From: Sycon ciliatum
Taxonomy: Eukaryota > Porifera > Calcarea > Leucosolenida > Sycettidae
DNA: 64,000 nt
Direction: 5' to 3'
Assembly (NCBI RefSeq): GCF_964019385.1
Contig: NC_088649.1
Coordinates: 19,038,615 to 19,102,614 of the forward strand
The notes beneath the pieces were generated by a model. That model was not told the origin of the DNA, made no database searches, and saw only the letters and a program-made list of their open reading frames with translations. Within the stretch, counting starts at the first letter, position 1. Every line of letters begins with the position of its first letter. Shown here piece by piece: positions 11,498-20,711 of the stretch. A program made the position numbers and the translations under genes.

Positions 11498-11872
11498 CTG
11501 TCCCCGGGGAAAATTGCGGAAAAAAATCGCAAAAAACGCGGGGAAAAACGCGGCATAATATGGCATAATTTGCGGTGAATTTGCGGTAAATATGCGATAA
11601 ATATGCGGTGAATAATATTGATGTGCGGCCATTTTCAGTGAGTATGTAGTGAAATCAATCAGTTACAAGTCTCTGGTGTAAGCACTCGTCATATTTGAGT
11701 AAAAAGCTGCCACGATGAGACGTTGCTGACACAACAGTGCACTGTGTGTACGTGTAGTGCAACAAAAAAGTTCTAAAAACGCGGGAAAATCGCGGAAAAC
11801 GCGGTCTTTCAAAAAATCGCAAAAAACGCGGAAAAAAACGGGCCGAGGAATCACAATTTTCCCCGGGGACAG
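11498..11872. mobile_element. 375-bp element with CTGTCCCCGGGG termini
   Basis: Inverted termini CTGTCCCCGGGGAAAATTG, flanked by CATCAT on both sides (11492-11497, 11873-11878). Copies 2 and 3 of the long unit have a single CATCAT here, so the borders are well supported. The interior is made of GCGGAAAA/CGCGGGAAAA-like words and has no convincing ORF. A 6-bp duplication with a self-complementary CCCCGGGG in the terminus does not match a superfamily I can name. Confidence 0.85.
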
Positions 11873-12121
11873 CATCATGTACACTACTACTACTTGTACT
11901 AGCCCTGTCCAGCCGCGTTCGGCTATGACAGTTTGGACTGAAGTCAGTTACAGCTGCTGATGCGTACCGGTACTTGAACTTGAAAGTGGCTGTGGCGAAC
12001 TGTTACTGTCGTTGTTTGTTGTCGGGAAGAAAGTCACAGTGTGTCCCAAGGTTGTATTTTCTGTCTTTGGGCAGGACAAGGTCTGAGTTCATTTTTGTTA
12101 CGCGAGCTAGCGGCAGAAGGG

Positions 12122-12928
12122 ATGTCGGCAAAAGTTTCTAGAACAAAACGGTCGCAGGTACGGGCATATTTCGTAGAGGTTGGTTGATCGGTAATTGTGT
12201 AGAAAGCTTGTTGGGCATTTCAAGCACTCCTGTCTGGCTGCGGAAGCGCTGGAAAGCAAGCAGCGCCAGCTGAATGCTGATGCACAGCCACTGAAGGTAA
12301 TCCAGGACATGCTGTAGTGTGTGCTGCACTTGACCCGCGTTTCCGGTCCCTCCAGTTTCTGGATGACGATAAAGCATCTGCAGCAAAAGATCACGTGAAG
12401 TCATTGCTTGCAGAAAGGGCAGCCGTGACCAGCACAAGTGAGCTACCTCGCAAGAAGGCATACACTCCGTCTGGTGAACTGCCTCGCCTGTTTGGTCGCA
12501 GTCAACCAAGCAAAGACGTCCCATCCACCACCAATGATGATGCTGAAACTCAGCTCAGAGACAGGGAAGTGTAGTTGTTCTTCGTGGAAGATGATCTGGA
12601 TGTAGATGACAGGCCCCTGGAGTGGTGGAGAAAGAATAAGCACCGCTTTCCTGGTGTCTCCACTCTCGCCAGGAGATACCTCTCTGTGCCCACGACGTCA
12701 GTGCCATCTGAGAGAATCTTCTCTGCTGCGGGTCGGCTGGTGACCAAGCTCCGCAATGGCTTGTCCCCTGCTCCCTTCGACGCATCCATCTTCCTGTCCG
12801 TCAACAGCGTATTGCCTGGGGCTCGCTACCAGAATACTAGCTCAGGATCGAATTCATTGAGCTTGGCCGAGGAGCTGGAGGAAGAGGAACTGAGTCTTCC
12901 AAAGTTGCCATCACTGTCTGCAGAGTGA
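12122..12928 (+). pseudogene. hAT transposase remnant, copy 1
   Basis: Begins with the MSAKVSRTKRS start of the BED-finger region, then jumps at about 12192 to the C-terminal half because the BED finger, first catalytic Asp region and middle are deleted. The dimerisation region is preserved (12575-12928): EWWRKNKHRFPGVSTLARRY, TTSVPSERIFSAAG and LRNGLSP. A TAG stop interrupts it at about 12572, shared with copy 3 but not copy 2. It cannot encode a working transposase. Confidence 0.9.
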
Positions 12929-13174
12929 CGATGACGAGTACGATAAGTTCTCAGGACAAGAGTCAGAAATCAGAATGCACTGTTTGGTTATCCTGACTTA
13001 TCCATGAATTCAATATGGTTATATTGTTTAAGTAAACAGCTTCCACTGAGACAAAAATGCGATGATACTCATAAAAAGAAGGCTTGAAAGTATACTTGTC
13101 AAGACAAAAACTTTCAAGATGTTTGTAACGAGCCTGAAGTGTGTCCTTTTTATGAGTGTCATATCGTTTGTTAA

Positions 13175-14162
13175 CCCTTTACCGTTTGTACGTACAAATT
13201 TCGACCGCTCGCGGTCGATGACTTCTATGCGCACAGCGCTGGACTGGTTCACCGCAGAGAGCTGGGATTTTCCCTACTGGTAGCCAAGATGTACGCGCAG
13301 AGGGTGCCGACAATTTTTGTGTGTGATGCAATATAAAAAATCGCGAAAATCGCGACTTGAAAAATGCGCTTTGGGAAAAGTGCGTACCCTGCGACTTTTG
13401 GTATTGCCTGCAGATTATTTCGACTTTTGCTTGAGCTGGCCTCACGGCTGTCTGCCCTGCTGTGCAAGCCATGGACGCGGAGCAAGCTCTTTCGCTTCTG
13501 GAGACCCTTCCTGACGACTCTGTCGCTGTTTCATCCAGCGAAGATGAGTTTGCGGAGCCAGACAATCCTGTTGAAAATATTTATTCTGACGACGACTGCG
13601 ACGATGACATGGCGAGTGAAAGCAGCGCCAGTGAGAGTGACATGGATGTCACAGACGACAACAGTGTCGCTGAGATGAGTGCCACTAATGGTGGAAGGGG
13701 ATGTGGCAGAGAGAGAGGATTCGGCCTTGGAATAGGCCGTCGTCACGGTAGAGGTCGTGGTGCACAGGTACTATGTACAGCCAGCGGTGCAACCTGCACT
13801 AGTCGATATTTGCAATACTTGGGACAATGCTGACACTGCTGTGACTGGTAACACTCCTGCATTCCACCCAGAGAACGAACCTGGTATCCACTTACCTGAG
13901 GGAGCCACTCCAGTGCAAGGATCTGATTTATTGCATATTGCAACAGTTTGCCCGATCGGCAATAAATCCTAATAATTATTAGTGCTAAATAGTGAAATCT
14001 GTGTTCGTTTTCTGGACTTGAAAGTTGTTGCATCGCATTCCTGAGGGTTTTTACTTTCAGAATCACCCCATTTTGTACATAATAAAAGTGAAAAATAAAA
14101 AAGTTACGGCATGAATAATGACGGTCGGTTTTTGCTGTACAAATACCTAAAACGGTAAAGGG
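13175..14162 (+). mobile_element. piggyBac-type non-autonomous element inserted in hAT copy 1
   Basis: Termini CCCTTTACCGTTT in inverted orientation, flanked by TTAA (13171-13174, 14163-14166). The empty sites at 23095-23098 and 35983-35986 have one TTAA and no insert. Inside is a piggyBac-like N-terminus; the catalytic DDD core is absent. The left end also has GTACGTAC and CGACCGCTCGCGGTCG palindromes. Confidence 0.95.
13471..13833 (+). CDS. Truncated piggyBac-like transposase N-terminus
   Basis: Starts at an ATG (13471) and reads 121 codons. A strongly acidic region (SSSEDEFAEPDN, SDDDCDDDMASE, SDMDVTDDN) is followed by an RG-rich patch (GGRGCGRERGFGLGIG). Acidic N-termini of this kind precede the piggyBac catalytic domain. 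A second frame (13757-13972) carries FHPENEPGIHLPEGATPV, similar to the early part of that domain, so a frame change and a large internal deletion separate the two. No catalytic residues remain. Confidence 0.6.
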   Translation: MDAEQALSLLETLPDDSVAVSSSEDEFAEPDNPVENIYSDDDCDDDMASESSASESDMDVTDDNSVAEMSATNGGRGCGRERGFGLGIGRRHGRGRGAQVLCTASGATCTSRYLQYLGQC

Positions 14163-14274
14163 TTAAGCTATACGTGTTATCGTAAAGCAGCTTTTGAATA
14201 TCCTTTCAGCTCTATTTCTCAGTATTCCTTTCTAGGAACATACAGTATTATTATATTCCCTAAATCTAGTTTAA

Positions 14275-14948
14275 CCCTTTGAAGCCCGCTGGGTTTTCTG
14301 ATTTCCCGGGCACTCGCACAGCGCTGCACGCAGCCACGGATGGTCGATTTCAAAATTTCATAATTTACTCACCAGCAATTAGCCCTTTCCCAAAGGTGCT
14401 CACCTTTTTTCCCCCTTTTGGCCCTTTTTGGAAAAGCCCGTTTCTTTCGCCCTTTATTACGTTTTTAGGTTAATATCGCCCTTTTTGAGCTTTTTTGGGG
14501 GAAAAGTGCTAAAATCTGTTTGCTCATGCATGCGATCACAGTTTCCGAATGCACGATGGGCGCCCCGGGCCTTGGTACGCCGCTTTTTTTTTGGGGGGGG
14601 GGGGGCAACAAGTTGGTGAAGCTTGTACCCGGCGTACAATGCTGTAAAAGGTGGGTTTTTGAACTTTACTTCCTGTTTTGCCCTTCGTGGACCCATAAAT
14701 GGAAGAGTGCGTATTCATTTCTCAGCTTGGGTTCATATCTAAACTGGCTATGCTTCACTGAAAAAAGAGCACTTTTGCCTGTTTTCACTGAAAAAAGAGC
14801 ACTTTTTAAGCATATTTTGAGGGACGTGAAAAGCTCTAAGTGCGAATTAAAAAAGCACCTTTGGGAAAGGGCTACCAGCAATGGAGTTTCATTATCTGGA
14901 GCTCCCTGAAAAGCTTGTGATCATCTCCATCCAAAGATAAAGTCTAGA
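14275..14948. mobile_element. piggyBac-like element, left part only (copy 1)
   Basis: Starts at TTAA (14271-14274) with CCCTTTGAAGCCCGCTGGG, as in the full-length relative at 23207-24403. It ends at CTAGACA, where copies 1 and 3 share the same junction into the end of another element. Contains A/T homopolymers and a G run (14582-14604). Confidence 0.75.
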
Positions 14949-15146
14949 CATCTTCAAATGCAGAGAATTTGAATACTAATCACACGTGACGTCATCAAAA
15001 CCATCAAAAGAGGAGACAAACTTGGCCCTCCCTGGCTTCATATATCGACTTTTTGGGTCTAGTTTTCGCAATTCCCCATTCCTTGGGGGCCAAATAAGGC
15101 CCCCATGAAGAGAACACACCACCGAAAACATTCCCGGAGTGCTCCA
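14949..15146. mobile_element. One end of a Kolobok-like TTAA element (copy 1)
   Basis: Homologous to one arm of the 945-bp element at 24408-25352, including GGTCTAGTTTTCGC and the terminus TCCCGGAGTGCTCCA next to TTAA (15147-15150). Only about 200 bp is present; the same truncation occurs in copy 3 (36777-36972). Confidence 0.75.
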
Positions 15147-15255
15147 TTAAAGATTTGGTAGACAATTGAACTGGAATATTTCAAGCAGGCCACTGAAAAG
15201 TTTCTAAAATGGAAGAAACCCTATGATAAAGGCAGTGTGTATACTGCTGTAGTAC

Positions 15256-15501
15256 CTGAGTCAAAACTGCATTCTTCTCCTCCATTGCTGCGGTCATCTC
15301 ATGTTTCAAGTCAAGTACAGACTGTGTTGGATGTTGACGAGTGGCATCAAGTTCACCTTTAGTTGCAACAGACTTCAACTGCTCTGCATGCTGTGGTGAA
15401 AAGAAGCAATTCACATTATGGGCCACAATCAGCTCCTCCAGAAAACAGTTTGTTGGGACCTTACATGACCTCTTGAAGGTGGTACAGGGCACCAAAGTAG
15501 T
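15256..15501 (-). CDS. Conserved 246-bp exon-like ORF, long-unit copy 1
   Basis: On the minus strand the frame is bounded by an acceptor (GACTGTTAG before 15501) and a donor (CTCAG then GTACTA at 15256-15250). It is exactly 82 codons, phase 0 at both ends. Residues include KRSCKVP, NCFLEELIVAHNVNCFF and a C-terminal stretch (VLDLKHEMTAAMEEKNAVL) that could form a helix. Copies at 25461-25706 and 37081-37326 have the same length and no stop. I do not recognise the family. It may be an exon of a gene or large transposon carried by the long unit. Confidence 0.5.
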
Positions 15502-15835
15502 CTAACAGTCACCAAAGCACCGTTTTTAAAATATATATGTAGGACTCAGTATAGAGTCCATGCACTATATGATGTCCAGCACCCTATATAGAGTCCATTG
15601 GTCCAAAATCCACTATACAGAGTCCAGGAGTCCACTCAGTTTTGATCAGCTTCATCCTGCCGCGCAATCCCCTATAAGGAGTACACTTTTTCTACAAGTC
15701 CCCTATTCACGGTCCAGGAGTCCAGTTTATCCAGTCACGCCGTCCTGTGTGTTGTGCCCCGAAAGAGAACACATTTTTAAAAAAATTTCAGTTTTGCTTG
15801 CCTCGTGGCAGCGCATTCCTTTCTTCACTTCAGCC

Positions 15836-15946
15836 ATGGCTGCCAATTCTGCTGTGCAGTTGCTGACAGTAATCTGTCTCGAGCTAACCAAGGAGGATAA
15901 GGAGACGTTCAAAATCAAATCTGGAAAGCGTCTTGTGGTTCTCTGA
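15836..15946 (+). CDS. Small ORF in the TATA element (36 aa), possible first exon
   Basis: ATG in a good context (CAGCCATGG), encoding MAANSAVQLLTVICLELTKE and then a basic tail before TGA. It is short, near the left terminus and oriented inward, as a first exon of an element gene would be. Equally it may be chance. Confidence 0.25.
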   Translation: MAANSAVQLLTVICLELTKEDKETFKIKSGKRLVVL

Positions 15947-15950
15947 AGAC

Positions 15951-16233
15951 GTTTCATCAGTGCGCGGGATGAAAGCAGAAATTGCAGAACGAGAAAAGTT
16001 CAGCACAGTTCAAATCTGACGAGTCAGGTACACTGACGCTCTCTTTCGTTCGACGCCACAAGGATCCCCTGTTTGGCTGGCCATTGCTGCCAGTAAGACG
16101 TTTGAACGGTTTCATCAGAGCGAGGGATGAAAGCAGAAAGCGGAGAAAGAGAAAGGTTCAGCACAGTTGCAATCTGACGAGTCAGATACACTGACACTCT
16201 CTTTCGTTCGACGCCACAAGGATACCCCTGTTT
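15951..16233 (+). repeat. 158-bp direct tandem duplication
   Basis: GTTTCATCAG...GATGAAAGCAGAAA, CTGACGAGTCAG and CTCTCTTTCGTTCGACGCC occur at 15951 and again from 16109 with scattered differences. Confidence 0.85.
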
Positions 16234-16239
16234 GACTGG

Positions 16240-17393
16240 ACAAGAGCTGCCTGTACCACCGTGTCAAAAGGCTGTCCAACTACATGGCAGGACGATGACT
16301 GAGGTAAGGAAGCTTTTACTCGTTTCGATTGGTCTGCTGTTCTGTCGTTATGCTTGAATTTTTTCCATTTTCAAGGAGCGTATCGCGTTTGTTTGATGTT
16401 GCTTGAATGAATGCCCTAAAAGTAATCAACCACTTCGTAATAGTCCTCAAGGACTGCAAGGACTTTGCATCAATCGTATATGATCGTCTAGCTATCATCA
16501 ATTTTTATTTCATGAGAAATGTATTTTTATCCCTGTGATAATTATGTGAACTCCACGACACTCTTCCTGTAGTATGATGTCGAATACAATGGGATCCACA
16601 AACGCAGTGCCAGTGTACTAGTAGTAGTAGGACTAGGAGGATTGCTTGTATGCCAATGACAAGAAAAAGCTTCTCAAGCTAATACTCGTATTCCCTGAAG
16701 TAACCGTTTTGATGTCACGAACATGACATTGTGTCAGTGAAACTGCCTCGTGACAACAAATCATTGCATTTCCATCTTGGGGAAGACTGACTGACAGCAA
16801 CGCTGTACAGATTGTTCAAATCATCTCATTTCAATTTAGTTGCAGTGAAGTGAAACACTGTGTACACTACATGTATGTTGGTGTGTCTGTGCGTTTTGAG
16901 TGTGCACAAACGATTTTATTCCTCGTATTACTAATAGATTATTGTACCCACCATCACCTGTTCACAGGTCTTTGAGTGGATTGATTTTCATTGAGCATCA
17001 CATTCGTTGAGAACTTGGTAGTTGTGTGCTCCCATGCATCATTACGGTAATAAGCGTATCCTTGTGCTATCTATTTGTTGCAGGTGTGCTGATCTTCAGA
17101 AGCTTGCGGAACTGAGTGCTGCTGAACATTTGCATGGCCATGAGCAATGGTGAAGCTTGCTATTGCACTCTCAGCATGTGCTAGTATTATGCTGACCACT
17201 GCACTATGTTACTCTCTTACACTACTACGTGTATGTAAACGTGCGTGTACCCGTCCCCGTACGCATTCGTTTCGTATAATTATTTGTTATCCCTCTTGAC
17301 TTTACATGTAAATGGGTGGACGTTTGCATGGCTGTTGGAGTTGCGTGTGTATTGTGTCTCTACTCTCTTCTTGGTGTTTTTTTGGCGTTGTAT

Positions 17394-17394
<1 letters not shown>
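16240..17394. other. Interior of the TATA element, no gene recognised
   Basis: AT-rich, no open frame over 62 codons with any recognisable motif, no repeat beyond short words. Confidence 0.5.
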
Positions 17395-17476
<82 letters not shown>

Positions 17477-17487
17477 CGCGCGCGCGC
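17395..17487 (+). repeat. (TG)n(CG)n microsatellite
   Basis: About 36 TG units run directly into about 10 CG units, the classic Z-DNA-forming arrangement. Long frames crossing it on both strands are not genes. Confidence 0.95.
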
Positions 17488-18220
17488 ACAATAATTTGAA
17501 AACAAATAATTAATCCTGGGCTCTCCATTATTCTCTTTCGATTCTTGGTTTTTTTCTAGGTATTTTCTTGGCGTTGTGTGGGTGTGTGCATGTGTGTGTG
17601 CGTGCACAATAATTTGGCAACACTACATGATTGAGATATTGTAAGTTGCAGCGTCTGCGAAGAGACCACTTGGTTTGAGGATGGTGTTTGTAGGGTTTTT
17701 CATGTAATGACGTGGCTGCAGTGGCGCCTCAATACATATTTTTTTATCTTGAGAAGTGAATGATGTAAAGGATTAAAGGCAGAGGCCGTTTTCTGGTTAA
17801 TATTCACTGCTTACAGCGGATCCTATGTCTATTTTCGAACTCGATAGGGGATGCCTAATTGGCTGGACTTTATACAGGGGGTGTTGTCCACATAAAGACT
17901 CTTTATAGTTGATTTCAAAGTTTGGACTCCGTACAGTTGATTTTGGACCAATGGACTCTATATAGGGGTGAAGCCAATTGGCTGGACTCTATACAGGGAG
18001 TGATGTCCATCGAAACTTTGAGCTCACAGTTGATTCCAAGTTTGGACTCTGTACAGTGGATTTTGGACCAATGGACTCTATATAGGGGTTGGACATCATA
18101 TAGGGGCTGGACGCTCTACTGAGTCCAACATATACTTTGAAATAGAAAATGACAGTTTTCGCACAGTCTGACACACAGACAAACTTAGTGGCTTTTGTGG
18201 AGGAGCACAATACGAAGGAA

Positions 18221-18660
18221 CTAAAGTTGATGACACAGACTTGAGCATGTCAACGACATCAGTTCCAAGTCATGGACCAAGTTCTTCCTGGAAAGCACCA
18301 TGATCCTCTGGGCGGCGTTGCACTTGCATACTCTTTCGATTCTGGCAGTGACACCTTTGGTTGTCACCTGCGCTTCCGAGGGTGCGTCAGACGACGACTG
18401 TTGAGAGCTTAACGGCACATAACGTCGTAAGGCAGTTCGTGCTCTAATGTACTCGCCCGCAGCTTGTGCCTCTTAGCCGGCGATTCAGCTTCGCTGTCGA
18501 CATCAATATCTCTGAGATCCCCAAAAATTGTCATCATCGCTCTGCAGACCCGCCGCCACGGACTTGCTGACACCTGACCAAACCTGCGCCATGCACAGCA
18601 ATCATCTGGCCCAGCGAGCAGCCATAGTATCACTAGATGTGGACATTGACTTGCATTTGC
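18221..18660 (-). CDS. Possible decayed ORF, long-unit copy 1 (unknown)
   Basis: Minus-strand open sequence in two frames. The upstream piece reads through MMTIFGDLRDIDVDSEAESP and a basic AKRHK; the downstream piece (18418-18221) reads SSQQSSSDAPSEAQVTTKGV and CKCNAAQRIMVLSRKN. Copies 2 (25829-26290) and 3 (37449-37900) keep the same order, and copy 2 retains a longer frame with GEYIRARTALRRYVPFSSQQ. It lies upstream of the 246-bp exon on the same strand and may belong to the same gene. No family is recognised. Confidence 0.35.
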
Positions 18661-18863
18661 GAGTGGGCTAATTCAACTATTTGTTTAGACCACCAAAGAA
18701 GTGTTTGAACAATTTTTTTAAAGACGGTCGCCGTCCACCGCTCGTCCCGGTTCATGACTGAAGCCCAGCGTGACCACACTCGACAAAATATTTTTTCATT
18801 CCGTCTTTTCTCAACTTTTTTTCAAAACGCAAATACATGTTTAGCTGATCGCGGCCCAAATGC

Positions 18864-19190
18864 ATACACACGCACGCGCACACAAACACACACACAGACA
18901 CACACACAAACACACACACAAACACACACAAACACACACAAACAGACACACAAACACACTCACACAACTAACTACAAATACTGCACCCTATCCCAGGCTT
19001 CTACAACTCCTTTCTCCACCTCTTTCCTCTTACCTCCTTTCTTTCTCGTCTGCTTTTGTTGTCCCATTCTTCCCTCTTTCTCTCTATCCCCGTACCTCCT
19101 TTCTCTCTCACCTGCTTCGTTGGTCCCATTCTTTGCTCTTTCTCTCTATCCCCTTATCTCCTTTGCCCGCCGTCTCAAGTGCTCAGGTAG
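18864..19190 (+). repeat. CA-rich tract followed by a pyrimidine-rich tandem
   Basis: 18864-18966 is ACACAC interrupted by ACAAACAC and ACAGACAC. From about 18985 to 19180 the plus strand is nearly all C/T, built from about two 75-80 bp units containing TCCCATTCTT and CTCTTTCTCTCTATCCCC. Matching tracts with other lengths occur in copies 2 (26494-26765) and 3 (38105-38395). Confidence 0.85.
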
Positions 19191-19356
19191 AATAAGGACA
19201 CTTTTCTGGTGCCGCAGTACTTCAAGATCAGCGCTGCAACTCGCCATGGTGATAATGCGGCTGACGTCATGTTACCAAGAAAAACATGGGGTTTGGCCGT
19301 GTTCACCACACTCGAGCGCTCAGCTTTTTTTCAAAACATTGTTTTGAAAAATACTT

Positions 19357-19868
19357 CCAGTCTTTCCAGTCCTCTCCGAACTACTCCACCGTGCCTCGGA
19401 ACGACACAACAACTCAATTTCACATTCTTGTTCGGCTTCTTGCCCAAATTCAACAGATTTTCACAATTCAAACTGCTCTGCAAAGCTCAGATCCAAGCGC
19501 TTCATTTGATGTCCAAAACGCATGCGCCTTGCCGAAGGGAAATCCCCTGGCACGCTCCTCAACAAAAATAAGTCGTGAACAAACAAATTGCGTTCACTCT
19601 GGGCCGTGATTTTTGTGTTCATCTTGTCACCGCTCAATGAATTCTTATCCTATTGCGAAGAACTTTATATCCCCAGAAAGATGAGGTCAAATCCTTTCCA
19701 ACGGTGTTTTGATTGTCGCTATGCGTTTATGTCTGACGAAGTTAAGAAAGTTTGTACACTGGTCTATGCACCGCGATATATCACGCGGATTGTTTGCGAG
19801 TTAACTCGTACGTAGTGGATCAGGTCATGCATAAAGTGCGACTAAACTCGTACTCAGCACGCAAAGGG
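19357..19868. other. Junction sequence; right part of a piggyBac-like element
   Basis: Unique relative to the other long-unit copies. It ends GCACGCAAAGGG followed by TTAA (19869-19872), matching in form the right end GGGCTTCAAAGGG-TTAA of the element at 23207-24403. The TTAA is the one inside the first 39-bp unit of the next array. No matching left end is found, so the element was cut when this junction formed. Confidence 0.45.
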
Positions 19869-20088
19869 TTAATGCATGCACGCCTTTTCCCGCTCACCCT
19901 GTCTCGCTTAATGCATGCACGCCTTTTCCCGCTCACCCTGTCTCGCTTAATGCATGCACGCCTTTTCCCGCTCACCCTGTCTCGCTTAATGCATGCACCC
20001 CTTTTCCCGCTCACCCTGTCTCGCTTAAAGCATGCACCTCTTTTCCCGCTCACCCTGTCTTGCTTAATGCATGTACCCCTTTTTTCCC
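19869..20088 (+). repeat. 39-bp minisatellite, about 5.5 units (copy 2)
   Basis: Same unit as 7576-7858, more homogeneous and with fewer units. Directly precedes long-unit copy 2. Confidence 0.9.
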
Positions 20089-20711
20089 TCCATAGCTTTA
20101 GTTATACCGAGAAGGCTGCGCTTGCGCAGGGTGTGGTTCTCTCAATGGCAGTGTTGCAATGTGGTGAAGTGAAAATATTCAAATTTGTTTATTTCTAGAA
20201 AACATTGAACACTTTTTACGAGACATGTCCTGGGTGGTAGTGGACACAGTCCACTGTTCTGCAGTGCATGGTTCAGAAAAATAGACGCCGTAAATGGTTC
20301 CCGCTATGGCCCTTGAAGTTTGGCTATCTTAGCGATGCAATTTAGTGATATTTGGAGATGATGGCCATTGCTTTCCTGGATGTAGACATGGCTTTATGTG
20401 GTGGTGATGTGAAGACTACTCAGGTGAGGTAATGTTGGCATGCTGGTGGTTTTTTCTGAGCTCAATCGTGTACGCTGTAACAGCTCTCGTTTTTTGGACC
20501 CAATATTCAGTCGTATTTTGGGCCCATTTCGAGGTGGTCCCCAGACCCCAAAGGAAACCTACTTGCAAAATTTGAGCGAAATCGGAGATATGGCCCAGCC
20601 CAGCTTTTCTGGATTTCTCAGACATGCTCTCTTAAGCGCGTCCTCATTATTGCGATATTAAAATTGTTGCCTCCTTGCCGAATATCAGAAATTCTTACCA
20701 CTGTTTCTTAG

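Larger units (their letters stand above)
11185..14214 (+). mobile_element. hAT transposon, copy 1 (carries two later insertions)
   Basis: Starts TAGGGCTGAAACGAT and ends with the complement of TAGAGCTGAAAGGATA. The 8-bp flanks TTTCTTAG (11177-11184) and TTTCTCAG (14215-14222) differ by one base, as expected of an old hAT target duplication. It lacks about 0.8 kb of the transposase centre that copies 2 and 3 retain, and it has been entered by a 375-bp element (11498-11872) and a piggyBac derivative (13175-14162). Confidence 0.9.
15538..18130. mobile_element. 2.59-kb element with TGTWGGACTCAGTA termini and TATA duplication
   Basis: Inverted termini of about 100 bp begin TGTAGGACTCAGTA and TGTTGGACTCAGTA. 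TATA lies on both sides (15534-15537, 18131-18134) and the copy 2 and 3 sites are empty. The ends are packed with iterated GGACTC / CTATATAGGGG words on both strands (15541-15730, 17860-18125), like multiple transposase-binding sites. Interior: a 158-bp tandem duplication (15951 and 16109), a TG/CG microsatellite and one small ATG ORF. No transposase domain is recognised. Confidence 0.85.
7870..19356 (+). repeat. Long tandem unit, copy 1
   Basis: Begins at ATAGCTTTAGTTATACCGAG and is collinear with 20092-26957 and 32946-38583 apart from element insertions and deletions. Order: left flank (7870-8462), hAT element (11185-14214), piggyBac-like remnant (14275-14948), end of another TTAA element (14949-15146), exon-like ORF (15256-15501), minus ORF region (18221-18660), CA-rich and pyrimidine-rich tracts (18864-19190). 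Homology with copies 2 and 3 ends at about 19356, where those copies continue for several more kilobases. Confidence 0.9.

Noticed and set aside
17245-17607. Val-Cys or His-Thr repeat proteins
   Set aside because: Translations of a TG/CG microsatellite, open on both strands.
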